Shown piece after piece: positions 33,810-41,848 of a DNA stretch of 64,000 nt. The notes beneath the pieces were generated by a model. It searched no databases. It was not told the DNA's origin and saw only the letters and a list, made by a program, of their open reading frames with translations. Position 1 is the first letter of the stretch. Each line of letters begins with the position of its first letter. A program made the translations under genes and the position numbers. The stretch spans positions 1 to 64,000 of the forward strand of contig CALUJA010000035.1 of assembly GCA_944320845.1 (NCBI GenBank). Reading direction: 5' to 3'. This stretch comes from an uncultured Phocaeicola sp. (lineage in GTDB: Bacteria; Bacteroidota; Bacteroidia; Bacteroidales; Bacteroidaceae).

Positions 33810-34778
33810 ATGGCAAGAAACGCAACAAACAAGCTACTGCAAAAGGCCAAGAAACTGAAAAGCGATGAGTTCTACACGCAGCTTTCCGACATAGCCAACG
33901 AACTGCAATATTACAAGGAACATTTTCAGGGCAAAGTGGTCTATTGCAATTGCGACGACCCCAAGAACAGCAATTTCTTCAATTACTTCGTTCTGAATTT
34001 CAAGAAACTGGGACTTAAGAAACTGATAACAGCCTGCTATAAGGAACAAACAAACGACTTGTTCGACACAAAAGAGACCGAGCACGCTTTCTTTTACGAA
34101 TATTCAGGTACAGAAAACGGATATTTGAATCAGGCAGATTTTGTCTATTTCAAAGGAGACGGCGATTTCCGCAGCCCCGAAAGCATCGAGCTATTGAAAC
34201 AGGCCGACATCGTTGTCACAAATCCTCCGTTCTCTTTGTTCAGAGAATATGTAGCCCAACTGATGAAATACGGCAAAAAGTTCCTGATAATAGGCAACAT
34301 CAATGCGATAACATATAAGGAGATTTTCAAACTCATCAAAGAGAACAAGGTATGGTTAGGCATCAATCTCGGAAGGGGGATTTCGGGCTTCATAGTTCCT
34401 GACCATTATGAACTTTACGGCACGGAGACAAGAATTGACGATGCAGGAAAGCGGATAGTCTCGCCCAACAATTGCCTATGGCTGACCAATCTGGAAACCT
34501 CCCAACGCCATGAAGACATCGTACTTACAAAGACATATGCAGGAAATGAAACCGAATATCCCCGGTATGACAACTACGACGGCATCAATGTAAACAAGAC
34601 GCAAGACATTCCCTATGATTACGCTGGATATATGGGTGTGCCGATTACATTCCTGCACAAGTTCAATCCCGACCAATTTGAGATTATCAGATTCAGGAAA
34701 GGAAATGACGGCAAAGATTTATCTATAAACGGGAAATGCCCCTATTTCAGAATATTGATCAAGAACAAACGGATATAA
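33810..34778 (+). CDS. ecoRIM: EcoRI-type adenine-N6 DNA methyltransferase
   Basis: A 322-residue methylase that protects the host by methylating the second adenine of GAATTC. The start MARNATNKLL and SDEFYTQ match M.EcoRI as I remember it. The catalytic motif NPPF is at residues 138-141 (VVTNPPFSLFREY), and the C-terminal region GVPITFLHKFNP and SINGKCPYFRILIKNKR agree closely. Twelve bases separate it from the endonuclease gene, in the same order as on the EcoRI plasmid. A terminator-like hairpin follows after about 160 bases. Confidence 0.95.
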   Translation: MARNATNKLLQKAKKLKSDEFYTQLSDIANELQYYKEHFQGKVVYCNCDDPKNSNFFNYFVLNFKKLGLKKLITACYKEQTNDLFDTKETEHAFFYEYSGTENGYLNQADFVYFKGDGDFRSPESIELLKQADIVVTNPPFSLFREYVAQLMKYGKKFLIIGNINAITYKEIFKLIKENKVWLGINLGRGISGFIVPDHYELYGTETRIDDAGKRIVSPNNCLWLTNLETSQRHEDIVLTKTYAGNETEYPRYDNYDGINVNKTQDIPYDYAGYMGVPITFLHKFNPDQFEIIRFRKGNDGKDLSINGKCPYFRILIKNKRI

Positions 34779-34879
34779 ACAGAGCGAAGACATAATCAGT
34801 ATCCAAAGATAATCAATTGTCCGGGATGATCCGCCCCGCAAGGCCGTTATTTTGTTCCGCACGGCGGGAGATTCGGGGA

Positions 34880-35023
34880 TTGGGGTGGAGATGATGGAGA
34901 TAATTCGGGATTTTCTAAAAATATTATTTTATAAATAAAAAGCCCAGGTATACCCCTGGCCTTTTCTATTGTTTTGCGAAAGTTATAGAAAACGGCAAAT
35001 TATCTCCATCATCTCCACCCCAA
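34880..35023. repeat. 144-bp element with perfect 26-bp terminal inverted repeats
   Basis: The sequence from 34880 to 34905 (TTGGGGTGGAGATGATGGAG and six more bases) returns exactly, inverted, at 34998-35023. The AT-rich inside holds a hairpin. The right end lies five bases from the VirE-type gene stop. It looks like a short non-autonomous element. Flanking target duplications are not obvious. The stretch 34779-34879 in front of it shows nothing recognisable. Confidence 0.6.
34936..34966. terminator. Hairpin terminator inside the inverted-repeat element
   Basis: AGCCCAGG and CCTGGCCT pair with one mismatch around a short loop. Leftward it is followed by TTTTTATTTAT, rightward by TTTTCTATT, so it can end both the VirE-type gene (from the right) and the methylase gene (from the left). 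Confidence 0.6.
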
Positions 35024-35027
35024 GCTC

Positions 35028-37244
35028 TTAAGAATTGCGGATTTCATTCACTTCCTGAAGAGAAAGTTCTACCACCTCATAATTCCTTACTCCTTTGACT
35101 GTATGAGACCTATACCCCAAGCGCCGTAAAATTCGCCCGATGTTGTTCTTCGAGAGCGGCACGCGCACCATGCCCGACAGGCGCTGCAGCACGTCGGCCG
35201 AGGTGAGCAGGCGGTAGGGCTCGCCCTCGCGCGGGGGGCGGTACCAGGTGGTGATGAGCTCCTCTTCGACCGACTTCATCTCGAAGCGCTCGTTGCGGCG
35301 GTTCATGCGGCGGATGTCGGCCGTGTCGCTCCACCAGCGGAAGCCCTGACGCACCAGCGCGTAGGCCTGGGCGTAGATGCCGGCGTAGGCGAAGGGGCGG
35401 TCGAAGGGCGACTCGATGGCCTCGACCTGCACGATGAGCCAGCGGCGCAGGCCCGTGGGGTCGGCAATCAGCTCGGTCTGGTTGGTGCTGCCGGCAAACG
35501 AGGCGCAGCGCACGCAGAACTCGGTGTTGCGCCCGTAGGCCGCGCGCTCGTTGGTGGAACTCTGGGTGAGGATGCTCTTGAAGCGGTTGAGCCGCTCGCC
35601 CGACAGGGCGTCGATTTCCTCGCAGTTGATGAGGGCGCAGCGCGAGAGGTTGAGGATGTGGTCTTTGTCCTGCGGGTTGAAGGGGCCGCTGTAGAGGTAG
35701 CTGCCCAGCTCGGGCGGCAGCAGCGAGGTAATCCACGTGGTCTTGTAGACTCCCTGCGGGCCCACCAGGATGAGGGCCACCTGGTTGACCGCCTTGGGCA
35801 GCACCCACGAGGCCACCATGGCCACCATCCAGCGCTTGAAGTCGGCGCGCCACTCGGCGTTGTCGTCGTCCGAGCCTGCCACGCGCACGGTGGCCGCCAG
35901 CCGGTCGATGTGGTCGGTCTCTCCGTCCCATTCGGGCAGGGCCTCGAGATAGGCCAGAAAGGGGTTGAAGTGGGGCGTGAAGTCGCTGCGCAGCAGATAC
36001 TCGAGGTTCTTCTTCGTCACCCCGATTTCCTGGTGGCAGAGGTCGCGGAAGATGGAGTTCTCGCGGTAGTCGTCCATCGGCTCATAGTCTCCCCCGCCCT
36101 CCAGGTCAATCTCCAGCCGGCGGGTGATGACATTGTAGCGCAGGCGGTAGTGCTCGCGCAGCCATGCTTCGGCCTCGCCCACGGCCTCCGAGCGCGAGAT
36201 GCGGCGGGGGGCCAGGGTGCGGGTGGCGTGCTCGTCGCGGTGGTTGGCGTAGGCGCTGTGTACGAGGGCGCGGGTCTCCCGCCCGTCGTGCGCGAAGCGT
36301 GCGGCGAGCAGCTCCTCGGCCCCGGCCTCGTCCACCCCGCAGGCGTTGAGCTTGCGCGCCAGGCGGTAGAGGTAGTTGTTGCGGTTTCCCTCGGCGTAGA
36401 CCTCGCCCTGCCGCTCCATCTCGGCGATGCAGGCGTCGAGTGCGGCCTGCGGGCGGGGCTTCCGGCCTGCAGACGGGCGGACGGTGCGTCGCTTCGCCTT
36501 CCTCTTCTCCCCGGCGGGTGCGGAGGGCGTGCCCTGTGAGGCCCCTTCCGTGCCCTCTGCGGGGTTTTCTCCGTCCGGCGGTGTCAGTGTACCGCCTGCG
36601 CCGCTTTCCGCCCGTGTGGCGGCCTCAAACGCCTCGGGCGGCAGGGGCGAGCAGTCCATCGGCTGGCGGACGAGGGCTCCGGGGTCGTACGAGGCCAGCA
36701 CGGTGCGCGTCAGGTCGCTGCCCGAGCGGTCGACCTTGCAGCCCAGACGGCGCTCGTAGAGGTCGGCCAGACGGTCGTAGAGGGCGCGATGCATCTCCTT
36801 GAGGGCCTCGCCCGTCAGCCCGAGCGGGTTGCCCGGCGTGCGGCAGATGACCTTCACCCCCCTCCCCTTGGCGGTGACGAAGGCCGCGAGGGTGAAGGGC
36901 AGGGCCATGGCGCGTGTGCGCAGCCGCTCGGCCTCGGCGAGCGATGGCAGTCCGTCGAAGTCGAGGGGCAGCAGGGGCAAGTAGCGCGTCACACACTCGG
37001 CCGTGCGCCTCCCGCCGAACAGGGCCGAGACGCACACCGAGGGCATGGTGCCCTTTGCGGCGTTGGCCCGCTCAAGGTCGCCGCGTGCGGCCAGACGGCG
37101 CACCACGGCCACCACCGACTCGTACATGCCGGTGCGGATGCGGTTGATGAACTCGCTGAGCGCGATTTCCTCGCGCGTCAGCTGGTAGCTCCGGAACACC
37201 TGAAGTGTCAGGTCGGTTTCCGGTCGGTCATTGGTATTTCCCAT
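35028..37244 (-). CDS. VirE-type primase/helicase-like protein (BT4734-like N-terminus)
   Basis: A 738-residue protein. The N-terminal part (~30-190) is the BT4734/BF3469-like domain, followed by a basic, proline-rich linker (~220-275) and the VirE ATPase with P-loop VGPQGVYKTTW (near residue 493) and Walker B region INCEEIDAL (near 540). A C-terminal winged-helix-like stretch closes it (LRRLGYRSHTVKGVRNYEVV). This architecture occurs in phage and plasmid replication primase-helicases and is common in Bacteroides beside DUF4248, HU-like and amidase genes. Its job there is unproven. A terminator in the adjacent repeat element ends the transcript. Confidence 0.85.
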   Translation of the reverse strand: MGNTNDRPETDLTLQVFRSYQLTREEIALSEFINRIRTGMYESVVAVVRRLAARGDLERANAAKGTMPSVCVSALFGGRRTAECVTRYLPLLPLDFDGLPSLAEAERLRTRAMALPFTLAAFVTAKGRGVKVICRTPGNPLGLTGEALKEMHRALYDRLADLYERRLGCKVDRSGSDLTRTVLASYDPGALVRQPMDCSPLPPEAFEAATRAESGAGGTLTPPDGENPAEGTEGASQGTPSAPAGEKRKAKRRTVRPSAGRKPRPQAALDACIAEMERQGEVYAEGNRNNYLYRLARKLNACGVDEAGAEELLAARFAHDGRETRALVHSAYANHRDEHATRTLAPRRISRSEAVGEAEAWLREHYRLRYNVITRRLEIDLEGGGDYEPMDDYRENSIFRDLCHQEIGVTKKNLEYLLRSDFTPHFNPFLAYLEALPEWDGETDHIDRLAATVRVAGSDDDNAEWRADFKRWMVAMVASWVLPKAVNQVALILVGPQGVYKTTWITSLLPPELGSYLYSGPFNPQDKDHILNLSRCALINCEEIDALSGERLNRFKSILTQSSTNERAAYGRNTEFCVRCASFAGSTNQTELIADPTGLRRWLIVQVEAIESPFDRPFAYAGIYAQAYALVRQGFRWWSDTADIRRMNRRNERFEMKSVEEELITTWYRPPREGEPYRLLTSADVLQRLSGMVRVPLSKNNIGRILRRLGYRSHTVKGVRNYEVVELSLQEVNEIRNS

Positions 37245-37360
37245 GTGTCAAAAAAAGATTTAGTGCCCCGGATGCGTTTCCGGCAGGCGTGCGCAAAAGT
37301 AATCCCCGCCGCCGAGCGCCGCAAGAGGCGAAACACTGTTTAACGGGGGTCGCGCACACG

Positions 37361-37401
37361 CGCGCGTATTGGCGTCCGGTGCCCGTCCGCCAATACGCGC
37401 G
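37361..37401. promoter_or_regulatory. Perfect 14-bp inverted repeat upstream of the VirE-type gene
   Basis: CGCGCGTATTGGCG at 37361-37374 returns inverted at 37388-37401, with 13 bases between. It sits ~120 bases before the start of the leftward VirE-type gene and could be an operator or a leader hairpin. The rest of 37245-37595 shows nothing else recognisable. Confidence 0.45.
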
Positions 37402-37595
37402 AGGCCTGGCGGCATAAACATTCTTTAACAACAATAACGCAGGATTTGCGATTTGGCTACCTTTTCCGGAAACATTTTTTTTGGAAAAAGAGAAAAAAAG
37501 GCGGGCTGGCGGGGGTACAAGGCCCGTCAACCGGAAAATGTTCATGGCAGAGCAGAAAAGTTTGTTTCTGTTTCCTTATCCCAGATTAATGTGAA

Positions 37596-37905
37596 GCGAA
37601 ACGCAGCTCCCATGCGGGAATTGGACTTCTACGAAGCCCTGACACACATCACCACAGAAACCGCAGGTTCGCTACGCTCACCCGCGGCTAAGCATCGTGG
37701 GGCGGCTCCGCCGCCCTTCACGCCGAACGATACACTATACATATCAGGGAACAAGGGAAAGGGCCCCACCGACTCCGGAGGCCACACACCTCACGCCTCA
37801 CCGCCCTCAAAGAGACCGCACCATGCTTAGCCGCGGGTGAGCGAAGCAAGCCTGCGGAGAAAGAACGCACACACCTCCCGTCCCCGAAGGGGGCGAAACG
37901 CAGCT
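37596..37905. repeat. Palindromic intergenic repeat, copy B
   Basis: About 310 bases bounded at both ends by GCGAAACGCAGCT (37596-37608 and 37893-37905). The leading block ATGCGGGAATTGGACTTCTA starts at 37612. The 35-bp left arm is at 37661-37695 and the inverted right arm at 37823-37857. It runs parallel to copy C and ends ten bases before the ORF6N gene stop. Open frames inside are incidental. Confidence 0.8.
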
Positions 37906-37915
37906 TCAGTGACAT

Positions 37916-38488
37916 TCAGCCCCTGTCGGGCTTGATGAATCCTATCGGGTTGCGCGGCTTCTCTTCCTGCACCCTCCTTGCCTGCAATTCCGCAAGCGTC
38001 TGGTTAATCAGCTCCAGCTGCATACGGGTATCTTCATTGATGTCGTTCTGGTCGGCAAAGACCTCTTCCACGTATCTTTTCAAGTCTTTCACCTCCTCAT
38101 CGAGTTCGGCCAGCCTACCGTTTTGCGGCACTATCATCTGCCTTACGGCGACAAACGCCCTCATGATGCCCATATTTATCTGAATGGCCGCCTTCGAATT
38201 GAGCACGCTGCTCAGCATGGCCACACCCAGTTCAGTAAAGGCATACGGATTGCGCCTTATCCCCATCCTGACCGAATTGGACATCACAATTTGTGATTTC
38301 CAATTCTGCATCTCATCGTCTGTCAACCGGAACATGAAGTCCTCGGGAAAGCGCTCCAGGTTCCGCTTCACGGCTTGGTTCAACACCCGCGTTTCCACAC
38401 CGTACATTTCGGCCAAATCGCGGTCAAGCATCACTTTCTGTCCCCTAATCTCATATATCTTGCTCTGTATGAGCTGAAGCTGGTCCAT
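37916..38488 (-). CDS. ORF6N-domain DNA-binding protein
   Basis: A 190-residue protein starting at ATG 38488. The ORF6N domain fills the first ~110 residues ([55 protein letters not shown]), followed by a charged coiled coil ([17 protein letters not shown]). ORF6N is known from phage antirepressor-like proteins and is widespread in Bacteroidales as single genes of unclear role. It is bracketed by two parallel copies of the intergenic repeat. The 157 bases in front of it (38489-38645) show no clear promoter. Confidence 0.88.
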   Translation of the reverse strand: MDQLQLIQSKIYEIRGQKVMLDRDLAEMYGVETRVLNQAVKRNLERFPEDFMFRLTDDEMQNWKSQIVMSNSVRMGIRRNPYAFTELGVAMLSSVLNSKAAIQINMGIMRAFVAVRQMIVPQNGRLAELDEEVKDLKRYVEEVFADQNDINEDTRMQLELINQTLAELQARRVQEEKPRNPIGFIKPDRG

Positions 38489-38645
38489 AAATTGAAAATT
38501 TAAAGCGGTTTCAGCTGCAACAGACCGCCGCACGGCAGAACCGGCCGTCAGCCTGCGCCTCTTTCATACTTCAAAGATAGGAAATCTTTTCCGGCCATGC
38601 AATACGGGCGTTCACTTTTGCAGACAGCAAGCCGCAATCCCCAAC

Positions 38646-38973
38646 ATGCGGGAATTGGACTTCTACGAAGCCCTGACACACATCACCACAGAAACCGCAG
38701 GTTCGCTGCGCTCACCCGCGGCTAAGCATCGTGGGGCAGCTCCGCCGCCCTTCACGACGGACGATACACTATACATATCAGGGAACAAGGGAAAGGACCG
38801 AACCGACTCCGGAGGCCACACACCCATCCCGCTGACCGCCCTCGGAGAGGGCATACCATGCTTAACCGCGGGTGAGCGAAGCGAACCTGCGGAGAAAGGC
38901 ACTCACTTCCGCCCGTCCCCGAAGGGGGCGAACAGCAACTCCTATGCGGGAATTGGACTTCTACGAAGCCCTG
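38646..38973. repeat. Palindromic intergenic repeat, copy C
   Basis: Same structure as copy B: leading block at 38646-38675, left arm 38695-38729, right arm 38858-38892 (33 of 35 bases pair). A second leading block at 38944-38973 shows the start of a further, lost copy. Bases 38974-39010 up to the PHP gene show nothing. Confidence 0.8.
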
Positions 38974-39010
38974 TTACGGATTGCGCCACCCCCCGCGGGG
39001 AGCGGAAGGC

Positions 39011-40204
39011 TCAGAAGGCGATTTCCGTCTCCAGCACGCTGCCGGCGTGGGGCACGAAGTTGTTTATCTTCACCTTGAACTGCCCGTGCCGCGAAGCTCC
39101 CTTCACGTTTTTCAGCACCACGGCGGTGGTGTATCCTCCCCTCAGCAGGCAGGCGGATGTGGACGGACGGTAGCTTCCGTTCTCCGCCAGCGTGATGTCG
39201 AAGCTCAGTCCGGAAAGGTTCTCTATCTCCACCACGGTCTGCTCGGGCGTGGAGCTCAGGCAGCGCACGCGGAGGGAGCCTTTGACCAGACCTTCGAGCA
39301 GGGAGGTTTCGCCGTACAGATAGTTCTGCGCGAAAGCCACCGTGCGGCGGCTGTCAAGCGCCTCGCGGATGCCTTCCAGCGAGCGTTCGCGGGCAAAGAC
39401 GAGCGTCATGGGCCGGTAGCACCCGTGCTGCATGCCGACGGAACCGTGGTAGTCGCTGTTGGAGAACATCGTCAGCCCCTTTTCCTCCGCCCATTGCTGC
39501 ACCAGGGGGATGTACATGTTCGAGTTGGCCACCTCGATGCCCATGATAAGCCCCTTTTGGTAAAGCTGCTCGTGGATGTCGTACCACTCGGCCTCTCCCC
39601 TGGGGTGCTGGAACGACGGATGGTTCCAGAAGATGAAGCATCCCTGCTCCCTGGCGGCCTGCAGGGTCTCCGTCAGGTTGGAGGGGTCGCGGCGGTCGGA
39701 TGTGTTGATGAAGGGCTTCAGCAGGTTTCCGTCCTTCACGAACAGGGCGTTGAAGTGTCCGGCGGGAACCTCGCGGGTGACTTCCGTACCGGGAATCAGC
39801 AGGACGCCCAGGCGCTCTGCCGTCTCTTTGGCGATTTCGTACTCGCGGTTCAGGTTCTCCTCGCCGTTCACATCGGGCGCGTGCAGGTGGTGGAACTCCA
39901 GATGCTCGGTGATGGCGATGGCGTCAAGCCCCTCGCGGAAGGCCTCCTCCACGCGCGTGACGGGCCACACCGAGCCGTCGGAAAACACCGTGTGCATGTG
40001 GAAGTCGCACTTCAGCACCTCATAGCCCTCCACCTGCGGCAGGCGGAGCGGCAGGCGGCTTTCCGTCAGGATACTCCCCATCTGCTTGGGATAGGCAACC
40101 GGTGTCTGCGGATTGAACGGCCTGGCAGAGACATTCTGCCCCTGCGCCGCGTGGATGCCGCAGACCAGCAACAAGAACAAGGCTGGAACAAATTTTTTCT
40201 TCAT
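39011..40204 (-). CDS. Exported PHP-domain phosphoesterase
   Basis: A 397-residue protein with signal peptide MKKKFVPALFLLLVCGIHAA and a PHP metal site: DFHMHT (H69, H71), D76, E100-H101 (TEH), then NHPS near residue 205 and SNSDYHG near 270. PHP proteins hydrolyse phosphate esters with two or three metals. This one is exported, so it probably acts in the periplasm on an unknown substrate. The last ~90 residues form a beta domain. It converges with the repeat block and has no operon partner. Confidence 0.85.
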   Translation of the reverse strand: MKKKFVPALFLLLVCGIHAAQGQNVSARPFNPQTPVAYPKQMGSILTESRLPLRLPQVEGYEVLKCDFHMHTVFSDGSVWPVTRVEEAFREGLDAIAITEHLEFHHLHAPDVNGEENLNREYEIAKETAERLGVLLIPGTEVTREVPAGHFNALFVKDGNLLKPFINTSDRRDPSNLTETLQAAREQGCFIFWNHPSFQHPRGEAEWYDIHEQLYQKGLIMGIEVANSNMYIPLVQQWAEEKGLTMFSNSDYHGSVGMQHGCYRPMTLVFARERSLEGIREALDSRRTVAFAQNYLYGETSLLEGLVKGSLRVRCLSSTPEQTVVEIENLSGLSFDITLAENGSYRPSTSACLLRGGYTTAVVLKNVKGASRHGQFKVKINNFVPHAGSVLETEIAF

Positions 40205-40516
40205 ATCTTCAAACTGTTTTTTAATGAATATGTATGTATCGCGGCAAAGTAAGCGAACCGGCATGAACAGGGTATTGCAAACGGGTTTCAGTTGCGTTAC
40301 ACGCCGTCTTTTCCCCCTCTCCCCTCCCCGCATCCGGCAGAATCCGTGCGGAGCGTCCCCGCCCGCGCGCGCCGGGGAACACCCGGGGAACGGTGTGCCG
40401 GAGGCCTGCGCTATCTTTGCATCACCGTCCGAGAGGGAAGGGGGATGCGGCCGGCAGCCTCCCCGCTCCCCACTCCGGCGGGGAAACCAGTCATTAACCT
40501 TTAACTGAAGAAACGT
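40205..40516. other. Intergenic region between the PHP and HU-like genes
   Basis: 312 bases that carry the two divergent start regions. Besides a -7 element at 40412-40419 I see no gene, repeat copy or stable hairpin. Confidence 0.6.
40412..40419 (+). promoter_or_regulatory. -7 element of the HU-like gene
   Basis: TATCTTTG, 97 bases before the ATG at 40517; a leader of about 90 bases would result. Confidence 0.4.
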
Positions 40517-40981
40517 ATGGCAATCGCTTACAAAATCGTGGCTAAGAAAAATCCGACCGACCCCGAATCGGGCGTGAAGTATTACCCGCGCCTGGTGACG
40601 ATGGGAAACACCAAAACGCTGGAGGACATCATCTATGACATCAAGGAAATGAGCTCGCTCTCGGAGGGAGACATCCGCAGCGTGCTGGCCAACTTCACCG
40701 AGTGCATGCGGCGCGCGCTCTACAACAGCCAGTCGGTGAACATCGACGGATTCGGGGTGTTCAGCCTCTCGGCGCGGAGCAAGGGGGCCGAGTCGCCCAA
40801 GGAGGTGCAGACGGCGAACATCCGCGCGGTGCGCATCAACTTCCGCGCGTCGAGCCGAATCCGCCCCGACCTGGAGGCCAAGAATCCGGCCGACAAGATG
40901 ACCTTCTACAACGCTGAGCAGACCGGCGAGACCGAAGACGGGGGCACGGACGAGGAAGGGGGTCCGGACGGGGCGATGTAG
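40517..40981 (+). CDS. HU-like (HU-HIG) DNA-binding protein
   Basis: A 154-residue DNA-binding protein of the Bacteroidetes HU-HIG group. The start MAIAYKIVAKKNPTDPESG, the helix pair EGDIRSVLANFTECMRRALY and the beta arm VNIDGFGVFSLSARSKGAES are typical. The C-terminus is an acidic tail (ETEDGGTDEEGGPDGAM). It probably bends DNA. It is followed by the smalltalk and amidase genes, which are usual partners. Confidence 0.88.
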   Translation: MAIAYKIVAKKNPTDPESGVKYYPRLVTMGNTKTLEDIIYDIKEMSSLSEGDIRSVLANFTECMRRALYNSQSVNIDGFGVFSLSARSKGAESPKEVQTANIRAVRINFRASSRIRPDLEAKNPADKMTFYNAEQTGETEDGGTDEEGGPDGAM

Positions 40982-41108
40982 CCCCCGGAACGGAAGGGAC
41001 GCCGCCGGCCCCGCCCGGGAGGGGCACGGCGGCATCCCCGCCCGAAGGCGCGGACAGGAGCCGCAAGAAACGAACATCTTTTACTAACCAACAAAAAAAC
41101 ATCAGAAC

Positions 41109-41219
41109 ATGAAGCAGACCATGAGCGGAAGAAAGGGAGGAGTATGGGGCATCGTCCTCAAGGTGATTATCGCAGTGGCCACCGCCATCGGCGGGGCGCT
41201 GGGGCTCACGAGCCTCTGA
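41109..41219 (+). CDS. Smalltalk-type small membrane peptide
   Basis: A 36-residue peptide: a short basic head (MKQTMSGRKGG) and one hydrophobic helix (VWGIVLKVIIAVATAIGGAL) ending GLTSL. It matches the small family known as smalltalk proteins, which in Bacteroides sits between an HU-like gene and an amidase gene, the order seen here. The role is unproven; a holin-like function together with the amidase is a possible reading. It starts 128 bases behind the HU-like gene and ends 86 before the amidase. Confidence 0.75.
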   Translation: MKQTMSGRKGGVWGIVLKVIIAVATAIGGALGLTSL

Positions 41220-41304
41220 CACCTCCACCCCACGGAAAAGGGCAGGCGGAGCGCCACGACGGCGGCCGCCTGCCCCGTCTGCTGAAACACATGCCAGTGA
41301 AGCT

Positions 41305-41748
41305 ATGGAAAAGGATACGGAATACATGGAACGCGAAATCAAGCTTATCGTCGTCCACTGCACGGCCACGCCGCCCTCGGTGGACTTCACGCCCGAGCGT
41401 CTGGAGGCGTGCCACCGCGCACGGGGCTTCCGCACGGCGGGCTACCACATCTACATCACGCGCGACGGGGCGGTGCACCACATGCGGCCGCTGCACGAAG
41501 CGGGGGCGCACGCGCGGGGATTCAACCTGCACTCGGTGGGGGTGGCCTACGAGGGCGGCACAGACGAGGCGGGACGGCCTGCCGACACGCGCACGCCCGC
41601 ACAGCGCGCCGCCCTGCTCGATGTGGTGACGGCCCTGAAGCGCACCTTCCCGCAGGCGCGGGTGAAGGGGCACCGGCAGCTGTCGGCCCGCACCGGCAAG
41701 GCCTGCCCCTGCTTCGACGCGGAAAGGGAGTATGCGGACATGGTGTGA
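41305..41748 (+). CDS. N-acetylmuramoyl-L-alanine amidase (amidase_2, T7 lysozyme-like)
   Basis: A 147-residue zinc amidase that cuts the bond between muramic acid and the stem peptide. Zinc ligands of the T7-lysozyme type are visible: H in VVHCTAT, H in VKGHRQLSA and C in CPCFDAEREY. GYHIYITRDGAVHHMRP holds the conserved Y and the substrate groove. No signal peptide, so it would need a partner such as the small membrane peptide just upstream to reach the wall. This is the arrangement of phage lysis genes. Confidence 0.9.
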   Translation: MEKDTEYMEREIKLIVVHCTATPPSVDFTPERLEACHRARGFRTAGYHIYITRDGAVHHMRPLHEAGAHARGFNLHSVGVAYEGGTDEAGRPADTRTPAQRAALLDVVTALKRTFPQARVKGHRQLSARTGKACPCFDAEREYADMV

Positions 41749-41848
41749 GCACGCACGGCGGGGGGAAAAGATGAGGGAGCAGAGCTTCCTGCATACGCAG
41801 GTCGCTCCGCCCCCTCTGGCGATATATACACTTGATCGAAGATCCTTG

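Noticed and set aside
37612..37830. Repeated frames starting MRELDFYEALTH in copies B and C
   Set aside because: They follow the shared repeat DNA, break at different places in each copy and resemble no protein family.
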